DNA from: Hondaea fermentalgiana
Taxonomy: Eukaryota > Sar > Bigyra > Thraustochytrida > Thraustochytriidae
Assembly (NCBI GenBank): GCA_014084085.1
Contig: NPFB01000037.1
Location: 208,199 to 234,537 of the forward strand
Reading direction: 5' to 3'
Length of the DNA stretch: 26,339 nt
Shown: piece after piece, positions 1 through 7,676 of the stretch
How the letters are laid out: every line of letters begins with the position of its first letter
Numbering within the stretch: the first letter of the stretch is position 1
Notes under the pieces: model-generated
The model's database searches: none
Told to the model about the DNA's origin: nothing
The model's input: only the letters and a program-made list of their open reading frames with translations
Translations under genes and position numbers: made by a program

Positions 1-309
1 AAAGACGCTTCCCACGGGACGAAAAATGGATTCGCAGTTCCCAAGAAAAGCTTCTCCCAGTGGGGTTGCTATCTTTCGAGAGGAATAACCTAGGTCCTCA
101 TTCACCTCAGAGGGCAGGCAAAGCCCGCGAGGTCAGCTGTGATGAGGAATGCTTTTCCATTAGCTTTCACGCTGTAGATATCCGGTCAAGAGACCCCCGC
201 TGTGGGGGCAGGGGAACACGCACAAGGAGCAAGCTAGCCTGGCCAACTTTCGTCAAACGCGATGCAGACCAAAATTGTCACCTGAGTGCGACTATTAATC
301 ATTCTCAAG
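1..309. other. Upstream region of the kinase-like gene
   Basis: No convincing gene is visible. Open frames cross the region but begin at non-ATG codons and have no recognisable protein content. It probably holds the promoter and 5' leader of the kinase-like gene that starts at 310, and possibly the tail of a gene outside the window. I see no clear TATA box. Confidence 0.4.
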
Positions 310-1476
310 ATGGGATCTGCCGCGGTAAAGCTTGCGCTTTCCGATGTTGCCAGGCCTGCGCTCTCGGATGCTGCCATGCCGGTACCATCGAACGCTCTCA
401 AACCTGCACCGTCAGACGCTCTCAAGCTTGTGCCATCGCGTGCTCCTGCTGTACAGAACGCTGCAAAGGTAGAAATCGAAGCCTATTTTTCCAAGGACAC
501 CGATTCGAACGTTTGGCGTATGCAAACGTCTGAAAAATTCAATCGCAGCCTTTCTTCGGACAGAATCGACAGCAACGGGTCAGCTGTAAGAAGCTTTCGC
601 AAGAAGAACAAAGCACGCGTTCGAATAAGCCGTCAGATCTCCGCTGGGAGTTGTTGCACTCTTTTCCTGGGCGAAGTCGAGCATACAGGGGAGACCGTCG
701 CACTTAAATTGTACGCGGATACTCCGAGGGGCTCTCGAGACCGCAAGAACGAGTTGAAAATTCTACGAGTGATTGCGTCGGCGCCGGACGCCTGCGAGTT
801 CATCATCACGCCCAAGATCAAAGTACAGGAGCCATTTATCGGGTTGGAGTTCTGTGCCGGAAGTGACCTCACGCGCTACCTGCGCCGTGGGCTTCCAGTT
901 CTTCCCGAGCTTCAAAGACTTGGTCGTGAGATTGCGCTCGGCTTGGGATTTCTCCACATATGCAATATTGTCCACGAGGACATCAAACCGGAGAACATTG
1001 GCCTTACTGCGGACAATCACGTTCGCATTATCGACTTCGGACTTTCTATTTTCTTGGATTCCCCGACGATCACCAATCCGGCGGCATCTGCTCTTGACTC
1101 GGAACTCGCGCAATCGCGTATCCGATGCCGTCATGGAACAGCGCCATACACGAGTCCTGAAAAGCTGCTCGGCGAGCTTCATGGGTTCGAAGTCGACTGG
1201 TGGAGCTTCGGTGTGGTCTTCTATGAAATGGCCTATGGAGCATTGCCCTGGTACTCTCGTGATCGGCTCGAGGTGAGCGAAAAGATATGCTCACATCCGC
1301 TTTCGATTCCTTCTCAACGTGCGTCAAGTCCGAGCTGTTCTCTCGTCGACAGTTTTGTGGAAAACCTCATAGGAAGCAAGGATCGAGAGAAACGCCTTGG
1401 GTATCACGACGGGGCATTCGCGGTACTTGGCCACGCCTTTTTCAAGGAGGATTTCACACAACCGCAAACTAGTTAA
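310..1476 (+). CDS. AGC-like serine/threonine protein kinase with atypical motifs
   Basis: A 388-residue protein kinase that would transfer phosphate from ATP to Ser/Thr; substrate unknown. The first ATG in frame is at 310 (context caagATGG); the frame extends upstream only to a GTG. Residues 9-48 are five imperfect octapeptides of the type ALSDAAMP/APSDALKL. The kinase domain spans about residues 108-385. The VALK lysine is K133, the helix-C glutamate lies in KNELKIL, the catalytic loop is HEDIKPEN with D224, DFG has D242, and SPE ends the activation segment at E284. These are followed by DWWSFGVVFYEMAYGALPW and an RLG...GHAFF ending typical of AGC kinases. Oddities: the HRD arginine is replaced by Glu, and the glycine loop (AGSCCTLF) keeps only one Gly. 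Key catalytic Lys and Asp residues are kept, so activity is plausible. The AGC assignment is by motif only. Confidence 0.85.
   Translation: MGSAAVKLALSDVARPALSDAAMPVPSNALKPAPSDALKLVPSRAPAVQNAAKVEIEAYFSKDTDSNVWRMQTSEKFNRSLSSDRIDSNGSAVRSFRKKNKARVRISRQISAGSCCTLFLGEVEHTGETVALKLYADTPRGSRDRKNELKILRVIASAPDACEFIITPKIKVQEPFIGLEFCAGSDLTRYLRRGLPVLPELQRLGREIALGLGFLHICNIVHEDIKPENIGLTADNHVRIIDFGLSIFLDSPTITNPAASALDSELAQSRIRCRHGTAPYTSPEKLLGELHGFEVDWWSFGVVFYEMAYGALPWYSRDRLEVSEKICSHPLSIPSQRASSPSCSLVDSFVENLIGSKDREKRLGYHDGAFAVLGHAFFKEDFTQPQTS
334..453 (+). repeat. 24-nt tandem repeat coding for octapeptides
   Basis: Five consecutive 24-nt units encode ALSDVARP, ALSDAAMP, VPSNALKP, APSDALKL and VPSRAPAV. The unit is recognisable in both DNA and protein, which suggests recent duplication of a short coding segment. 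It lies N-terminal to the kinase domain and looks disordered (rich in Pro, Ala and Ser). Confidence 0.8.
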
Positions 1477-1825
1477 CAGAACAAGAATGCAATTTGATTT
1501 ACAGTCAATCAAATGCCGAATGTTTCTTTCTCCATGAAGCTTGGCATAACTTGCGCCTTTGAAGCACTTTGTCCTAGGCCTGAAGCCTCCTGCTAGGTTG
1601 GATCGCAATCGCAGACTGCGAGAGCAAATCGCGGGCTACCCGCCCAGGTAGCCGAACTCACTTTCGAGTTGGGAAAAAAACAAAAGGGATGTAAAACCGT
1701 TTTCTCCTCATTCGTCAACCCGGCGGCGACGGCACCGGCCCAAGAGCAGAGACCCAGCCGACGCGTCAGGGCAAGGGGAGAGCGGGACGTTGAAGAAGAA
1801 GAAGACAGGCACACGGGCCCGCACA
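1477..1825. other. Intergenic region with a cluster of inverted repeats
   Basis: There is no gene in this gap between two plus-strand genes. It contains three consecutive short inverted repeats at 1609-1670 followed by a run of seven A after GGG. It should hold the 3' end of the kinase mRNA and the promoter and leader of the next gene. Confidence 0.5.
1609..1670. other. Three adjacent stem-loop sequences
   Basis: TCGCAG/CTGCGA (1609-1621, 1-nt centre), GGCTACC/GGTAGCC (1634-1653, 7-bp stem, 6-nt loop CGCCCA) and AACTC/GAGTT (1655-1670, 5-bp stem, 6-nt loop) lie end to end. They could form structured RNA in a 3' UTR or leader, or be a small RNA. No known RNA family is recognised. Confidence 0.45.
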
Positions 1826-3055
1826 ATGTATCGGCAGAGCGGAAGCACGCGCCTGGAGATCCGCGACGCGGAGAAACCGCTGCAAAATGTGCAAATGGAG
1901 TTCAACCACAAGCAAAACTTGCCCTTCATGGTCCAAGTCCATGCGCCGACCAGCAAGTCAGCGCGCGAGGTGGCGGCCAGGCTCAACGCCGAAGTCGAAG
2001 CACGTCGCGAGCAGAAAGAGGAGCAACTCAAGGCTTTCCAGGCCAAGACGCAGCGACGCATCGCTGCCTACAACCAAAGCCGACGCGCACGGCTCGCGCA
2101 GGACCAAAATCCTGCCGAAGACGGCAGCGAGCTCGACGGTGCAAGCGAGTCCCCAACGTCTGGTAACAGCGAGAGACCCGGTAAAATTCTGGCCGGCGAC
2201 CTTGCGCTTGACGAAAGCAAACACCGCGAAGTGGATGAGTTCTCTGAATTGAGCCGAAGTCTCGCAGAATCGCGAAGTCAGACCGCGGCAGCGCGCCAGA
2301 GCCTCCTTGCTTACACCCGTGGCCGTCGTTCTTTTCAAATCATTACCCAGGCAGGTGCGTCATCGCCGCACTCGCAAGGCCTCGGGAACAACTCTTTTGG
2401 GTTTGGTGTTGGAACAAGCGAGCCCGCCAGGCCGCCAGCGGCTACTCGTCGACCAGACACAGCAGAGGCCAACCTTGATTCCTCCTTCCAGGGTCTCGAT
2501 ACTCTCGAGTCCAAGAAGCGCATTGCCGAGCGCCAGCGCCTCGTACGTCAGAAAGAAATGGCATTTAGCCGTCTCTTGGCTCGCCGTAGACGAGCGGTTC
2601 TCGAACACAAGCGCAAAGTCAAGGACGAACAGGAGCGTCTGTTTCAGGCACGCTGCGAACGCGAAAAGCTCGACAGAATCGCTCGTACCGAGGCCAAGCT
2701 CGCCGATAGCGGTATTTCGGAAACATCAAAGGCAAGAGCGGGATCCGGCGCCGCACCTGCTTCCCCAACGTCTTCGCAGGCCTCCAAGAAGCGTCGCGAC
2801 AAAGAGGAGAGCCTTCGCTATATTGCAGCTCTGCAGCGTCGCCTTGAGACCGTCGCAGAGCACTCCAAAGGCGTCAAACTGCCCTTTCTTTGCAGCTGCG
2901 CTGCGGCGCGGGGATCCAATGGCCTGTCTCCACAAGACGGCGAGCTCACCAGCGCGCCCTGGGAAACGTGCGCGAGTAACTGCCGTTTTCATAACAATCC
3001 GCAGACTTACGCCAAGGAGCTCGTCGACCTCTTTCGCTCTCTCGAGCTTTTGTGA
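1826..3055 (+). CDS. Coiled-coil protein, CCDC15-like
   Basis: A 409-residue protein starting at the first ATG in frame (1826, MYRQSGSTRL); the longer frame begins with TTG. Residues about 45-95 form a basic and acidic helix (AREVAARLNAEVEARR). A second long charged helix around residues 230-310 is typical of a coiled coil. The C-terminus has LPFLCSC followed by WETCASNCRFHNNPQTY, giving four cysteines (C356, C358, C382, C386). From memory, a CANNC-F-Y-NP-Y ending of this kind marks CCDC15, a centriole inner-scaffold protein in animals and flagellates. That link is family knowledge plus inference and needs a profile search. If right, the product acts in the centriole or basal body. The middle (about 95-230) is low-complexity and probably disordered. 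Confidence 0.75.
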   Translation: MYRQSGSTRLEIRDAEKPLQNVQMEFNHKQNLPFMVQVHAPTSKSAREVAARLNAEVEARREQKEEQLKAFQAKTQRRIAAYNQSRRARLAQDQNPAEDGSELDGASESPTSGNSERPGKILAGDLALDESKHREVDEFSELSRSLAESRSQTAAARQSLLAYTRGRRSFQIITQAGASSPHSQGLGNNSFGFGVGTSEPARPPAATRRPDTAEANLDSSFQGLDTLESKKRIAERQRLVRQKEMAFSRLLARRRRAVLEHKRKVKDEQERLFQARCEREKLDRIARTEAKLADSGISETSKARAGSGAAPASPTSSQASKKRRDKEESLRYIAALQRRLETVAEHSKGVKLPFLCSCAAARGSNGLSPQDGELTSAPWETCASNCRFHNNPQTYAKELVDLFRSLELL

Positions 3056-3466
3056 ATACGCCAGTCGTTCGCATTGGTCAAAGCTTACCCGCAACCGGAG
3101 CAAAGCTCTCTCGGCTGGGAAGGGGATCCAGCCCTCGCTTTCGAATTTCATCAGTTTCCTCTTATGTCAAAGAATCACAATCGTAACTTTTTCTTTCATG
3201 ATAATTGGTCCTAACAATTCTTGCTTTCTTGCTCAGACACAGGAAACGAGATAATCCGCAGTCGCAATCCCCTAAACCAAGTTGGGGCCAAATTTGCCCA
3301 AGCCGAGTCCTGCCACCCAAGAATCCACCACGAGCTTGTGCTTCGTGTCGTTGGGGAATGATGCTAAAAGCTTGAGAGTCCTGCCACAGAAACTATGCCG
3401 CGTGTTCTGCGACTGATCCGCGGATTTATCTCCCCCCCCCCCCCCCCCCCCTCCCCTTTGCACCTA
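3056..3466. other. Convergent 3' region with poly-C tract
   Basis: No gene is visible. The 3' ends of the CCDC15-like gene (+) and the His-rich gene (-) meet here. It contains a 12-bp direct repeat GAGTCCTGCCAC at 3305-3316 and 3376-3387, and a run of 20 C at 3432-3451. Confidence 0.5.
3432..3451. repeat. Homopolymer of 20 C (G20 on minus strand)
   Basis: Twenty consecutive C, then T, then CCCC. On the minus strand it is a G-run starting 16 nt past the stop codon of the His-rich gene, so it would lie in that gene's 3' UTR. The exact length may be affected by sequencing of homopolymers. Confidence 0.9.
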
Positions 3467-4922
3467 TCACATGCCTTCTTTGTCTTGCCATCCAGCGTGC
3501 GCTGTCTCGAAGTCGTGATCCGCGGAACCTTTTTCGTCGCCCGCAAGCATAAAATCAGATGCTAGGGACCCGGCCTCTTCAATGTCCGTAGCGTTAATGT
3601 CGTCTTTTTCAAGAGCCTGAAGAATTTCATCTGACAGCTCCAAGCTATCGATGTAGCCCGAACCCTCGTCGTTCTCTCCACCAAAGTTAATTCCGCCCTC
3701 CAGCAAGCTCGCAAGCAGATCTTCCTCTGTTACAGGCAATGGCTCATACGCTGCGTCGCCTGCGAGTTGTGGCATTTCATTCTGATGAGCGCCTACAGCT
3801 GCGAAGCCAGCAGTTTCGTCATCATCGTCAGAGAGCTCCTCGATAAAGGCCTTGGAACCAGAGGCAATTGTGCCCATCACATCGTCCTCGTCGTCATCCT
3901 CGTCGTCAGAGCCTGCGAGAGCACCTTCAAGGCGCGGAGTGCGGTACGCCTCAGTGTTTGCAGGCATGGCGCTCAGCGCTTGTCCCGAACCCGGCTCAAG
4001 CAAACCTACGCTGGAATCTGGAAAGCGCTCCGCGAAAAGGCTCGAAAAGCTCACCAGATCCGCTGCTCGACCAAGGATAATGATGGCATCTGCGCGAGAC
4101 GCACACTGGCCCTCCGTCCAATCGGAAACCTGTTCAAAGCTGTTTTCTCCTTCCATTTCTTGTGCCAAAAAGGCGCCTTTCGAGAGGTGTTCTTTGAGCT
4201 TTAGCACAAGCATGACTTGCGTTGGCGCACCGCGAGGAAGTGCCGATGTTCTCATTTCAACTCGAATTTGATCCACGGGAATACTAATTGCTGCCACAAT
4301 GGTTGCTTCTTCTGCATCAGTAGCATAGAATGAGTACTCAATGTCCACTGATCGCGTCCTGTTGTCAAGACTGAGTACGATTTGCTCTGGACGCGTGGCG
4401 CACAGTGCACCAAGCTCGTGATGACCCCCGTTTTGAGATGCAAGTTCTGTTCCAAAGAACACTTGTGTTGGATAGCACAGGCCGTCTTCTTCATCTTCCT
4501 CTTCCTCCTTCTCGCTGCTGTCGTCCCCGTCCTCATCGTCACTTCCACGATTGTCGACGCCATTCTCCTCCTCCTCCTCCTCGCTGTCGGAGTTGTCCAC
4601 AACGCTTCGAAATGGTGATGGCTTGCCAAAAAGATTGCGAAGCGTGTTTTGAGCAGCCTGTTGAAAAGACAGAACTCTCGGGTCCTCCTCCTCGTCTTCG
4701 TTCTTATTTGCATTTGCGCTCGCGCTGGCCTCTTCGTCATCCTCATCGTCGCCACCATCATTGCCTTCACCTGCGGCAAGATCTTCGATGCCCATTGATA
4801 AAAGCGCGTCAGCAAGTGCCTCATCGTCGTCGAGCATGCCAAAGTCTCCATCCATATCGCTGCTGAAATCTGGGATACCGAGGCCCTCTGCAAGTCCATG
4901 GCTGTGTCCATGTCCGGGGTGA

Positions 4923-4954
<32 letters not shown>

Positions 4955-5266
4955 GCTGTGGCTGTGATTGTGTCCGTGGCTATGTCCGTGACCATGCGAG
5001 TGCGCATGCCCAAGATCATGTGAGTGTGAGTGTGCGTGTTCCTCAAACTTGTGTTCGTGGTGCGCGTTGCTGTTGCTGTTGTTGCTGGTGTTGTTGTTGT
5101 TGTTGTTACGGGGATGGTTGTGCTGGTCATTGCGCTCGTTGTTTCGCTCAGGTTCGAGACCTTGCTCTGCGCCTCCAGCGCCGGTCCCAAGAGCGAACCG
5201 CGGCGGCAGCGTCATCACGGTGTCGAGCTCGGCCTCGACGGCTTCGAGCGAGCGCGAGCGCGACAT
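3467..5266 (-). CDS. His-rich, acidic protein of unknown function
   Basis: A 599-residue protein. The start is the ATG at 5266 (MSRSRSLEAV); the frame extends upstream only to a TTG. Order of segments: Asn-rich stretch (residues 53-68); His-rich tract (69-123) of HGHGHSHG repeats, with about half its residues His; acidic low-complexity segments (136-180, 188-195, 225-262); a folded-looking core (263-420) with alternating hydrophobic strands including DNRTRSVDIEYSFYATDAEE, VDQIRVEMRTSALP and ADAIIILGRAADLVSF; then an acidic C-terminus. No signal peptide or membrane span is seen. His tracts of this kind bind Zn or Ni in metallochaperones and transporters, so metal binding is a reasonable inference. 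The core is not recognised. It diverges from the deacetylase-glycosyltransferase gene across only 198 bp. Confidence 0.8.
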
Positions 5267-5464
5267 GACCCCGAGAAGCAAGATATACTTTTGAGTAACT
5301 CTCGCTCGTTCGAGGTTTGGTCGAGTTTGGCGATGCGCGTAGCGACGTAAAGCTGCAAGCAGTCTGGCTCAAGGGCCTACGCCGCGCAGGCCAAGCACGG
5401 ACCCGCGTCAAACAGTGGGACAGTCGAGCAAACTAGCGAGCGAGCGAGTTGGTCTTTGGGCTAC
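5267..5464. promoter_or_regulatory. Short divergent promoter region
   Basis: Only 198 bp separate the start codons of the His-rich gene (-) and the YdjC-GT fusion (+), so both promoters must fit or be shared here. A GCGA tetramer repeat (about 5436-5448) lies some 16 nt before the plus-strand ATG. No TATA box is obvious. Confidence 0.5.
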
Positions 5465-7507
5465 ATGACAAGGCTCGTGGTTACCGCCGACGACCTCGGC
5501 TACAGCGAGATCCGAGATGGCGGCATCCTGGACGCCTTTGCAGCGGGCCTCGTGACAAGAGCGACGCTCATGACGAATGGGAAGAGCGCAGTGCGGGCTG
5601 CACAGCAAGCACGGGATGCAGGACTACCTGTTGGTCTTCATCTCAATGTAACAGAGGGCGCGGCGGTTGGCAAACCTCCTCCAAGATCCCTCGTTGGCGA
5701 GGACGGATGCTTCCTGGGACCGCCGACGCTCGCAGAACGCGCACGAAAAGGCTTGCTCGAGCCCGCGGATCTTGAACGTGAAATTGTTGCTCAAATCACT
5801 CGCTTCCAAGAATTGGTCGGGCACCTCCCGCGCCACGTTGACGGCCACAATCATGCGCACGTGCTGGAACCCGTCGCCGCCGTCTTGGCGACGGTAATGC
5901 GCGACGCAGGCATCCCAGAGGTCCGCGTTCCCGAGGAAACATGGCTTTCGGCGACCTTTCTCGACGCCCTCCCGCCCGGAAAGGAAGCATTTTACCGAGG
6001 GGTCTCGCAAGACGCTGAAAGGGCTTTTCGTGAGCACTTTGCAAAGTGCGGTATTGCGCGGTCTTCGGAGGCCTTTATTGGCATGGGGCTCATGGGCCGC
6101 TTTCTGACACCCCAAACCGTGGCTGATGCTCTGCTTGCCCTGCCTTCGTCTGTTCAATCCATCGAACTCATGGTCCATCCTGGCCGGTGCTGTGTGGGGG
6201 GTGAGACCACGGAGGGCTGCTGGCAGCGGGCGCCTGATGCCTTTTCACAGTCTCCCGAGCGAGAGATGGAGCTTGCAGTGCTCAAGGACCCCAATCTTTG
6301 CACGTTTTTGGAAAAAGACCTGGGCTTATCGCTTTGCGCGTATGCGAATGGACTGCAAAGAGACGAAGAGTCCAAGGAGGATCCACGGCGACTCGAGGTG
6401 AAAGCGGAGCTCTCTCTGTGCACCAACGAAACTCCTGCAACACGTCGGTCACGCGAACTAGAAAATGTCGAGACAGCAACAAGAAAACTTTGTCGCGGCC
6501 GTGTTGCCCTTTTAATTTCGACAACCCTTGGAACTGGAAATCTAAGTACTGGACGACGAATTGCAAGCCTATTGAATTCGGCAGGTTTTCAAACATTGAT
6601 TATCGGCACGCAAGCCATCCAAAGCGTGCAAGAACTCGCCAGGATCCTCGACAAGCATAAAGTCTCCATTGTTATGGGCATCAACGCCAAACGAGTTGGG
6701 CACCTCAGTATTCCCCTTTATAAGGAGTCGAAGCGCCGCATTTACATTGTCACGGGAGGGACTGATGTGAATTGCTCTTTGCAAGATGAATGCGTGCTCG
6801 AGGTTTTCCGGGCTTGCAATGGCATTGTTTCGTTTAATGCCGCCATGCGGGACGTGCTCGCGTCCTTGACTTCTTCACCTGTGACGGTGATTCCTCAGGC
6901 TGTCGACACTTCCTTTGTCCACAACAGCTCCTTTTCCATTCGCGAATCTTGTGGACTGGACGCAAGTGCGCGTATTCTGCTCTTGGTCTGTGGATTACGC
7001 AAAGTGAAGGCTCCCTCTTATTTGCGACCAGTGTGGCCACAGGTGCGTGAACGGCTCGCAGGCGTGACAATGGTCATCGTCGGGCCTGTTCTTGACGAAA
7101 AGGTGGCCGCAGATGTGGATGAATGGGTACGAGACACGAATGATGAAGTTGCAGCATCAGTGCTGCGCCATCCAATGTTACCTCACGCATGTCTCCTACG
7201 CGCAATCGCAGATGCTGATGCGCTTGTAAACACTTCCGAGTCCGAGGGAATGAGCGGTGCAATCTTAGAGGCAATGGCCCTCGGAACGCCCGTCCTGGCC
7301 CGTGTAAATGCAGGCAATTGTGAGCTAGTTACAGAAGGGAGAACGGGTCTGCTCTTTGACTCTCCGGAGGCCTTTCTCGATCAGGCAGCGCGACTTTGGG
7401 AAGACGCGTCTCTTCGGGCATCAATTGTCCATGGAGCCAAGGCGGTGATTGAAAGCCAACACAGCACTGCCGCAGAGCAGCGCGCGTACACAGAATTGCT
7501 TGCATAA
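5465..7507 (+). CDS. Fusion: YdjC-type carbohydrate deacetylase + GLT1D1-type glycosyltransferase
   Basis: A 680-residue bifunctional protein. The first ATG (5465, MTRLVVTADDLGYS) matches the usual YdjC N-terminus. Residues 1-295 are a YdjC/ChbG-type deacetylase, which removes acetyl groups from amino sugars using a metal. Metal-ligand and catalytic motifs are intact: TADDLG (D9, D10), GLHLNVTEG (H59), HVDGHNHAH (H124, H128, H130, H132) and MVHPG (H238). A linker of about 50 residues follows. Residues 346-680 are a GT-B fold transferase: TTLGTGNLSTGRRIA, VIPQAVDTS, then SESEGMSGAILEAMALG with an EX7E motif (E594, E602), and GTPVLARVNAGN, close to GLT1D1. No signal peptide is seen, so it is probably cytosolic. 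In animals YDJC and GLT1D1 are separate genes; sugar substrate and donor are unknown. No in-frame stop or frameshift divides the halves. Confidence 0.93.
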   Translation: MTRLVVTADDLGYSEIRDGGILDAFAAGLVTRATLMTNGKSAVRAAQQARDAGLPVGLHLNVTEGAAVGKPPPRSLVGEDGCFLGPPTLAERARKGLLEPADLEREIVAQITRFQELVGHLPRHVDGHNHAHVLEPVAAVLATVMRDAGIPEVRVPEETWLSATFLDALPPGKEAFYRGVSQDAERAFREHFAKCGIARSSEAFIGMGLMGRFLTPQTVADALLALPSSVQSIELMVHPGRCCVGGETTEGCWQRAPDAFSQSPEREMELAVLKDPNLCTFLEKDLGLSLCAYANGLQRDEESKEDPRRLEVKAELSLCTNETPATRRSRELENVETATRKLCRGRVALLISTTLGTGNLSTGRRIASLLNSAGFQTLIIGTQAIQSVQELARILDKHKVSIVMGINAKRVGHLSIPLYKESKRRIYIVTGGTDVNCSLQDECVLEVFRACNGIVSFNAAMRDVLASLTSSPVTVIPQAVDTSFVHNSSFSIRESCGLDASARILLLVCGLRKVKAPSYLRPVWPQVRERLAGVTMVIVGPVLDEKVAADVDEWVRDTNDEVAASVLRHPMLPHACLLRAIADADALVNTSESEGMSGAILEAMALGTPVLARVNAGNCELVTEGRTGLLFDSPEAFLDQAARLWEDASLRASIVHGAKAVIESQHSTAAEQRAYTELLA

Positions 7508-7676
7508 GCTTTGCGTGGCTTTCTCTGCTGATGCTGTGCGCGATTAGCATCATTCGCTCGGTCAATCTCGCATGAGCAGACGATCTCTCCAAAACTTGCG
7601 CTAGTTCTTGCAAATGGAAAACGAAAGAAGCCTAGGAGAAGAAGAGGAACACTTGATGTTAGAATTTTAGTTTTGT
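7508..7676. other. Convergent 3' region
   Basis: 169 bp between the ends of the fusion gene (+) and the Ulp1-like protease (-). It must contain both polyadenylation regions; nothing else is seen. Confidence 0.5.

Noticed and set aside
60..533. Plus-strand Cys/Arg-rich frame overlapping the kinase N-terminus
   Set aside because: Starts with GTG; kept open by the 24-nt repeat; Cys-rich composition is an out-of-frame reading of the octapeptide units.
3305..3387. 12-bp direct repeat GAGTCCTGCCAC as mobile-element target site or attachment site
   Set aside because: The 60 bp between copies has no inverted ends or coding content, and the repeat may be chance.
4252..5190. Minus-strand Thr/Met-rich 312-codon frame
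   Set aside because: Out-of-frame reading of the His-rich and acidic repeats of the gene at 3467-5266.
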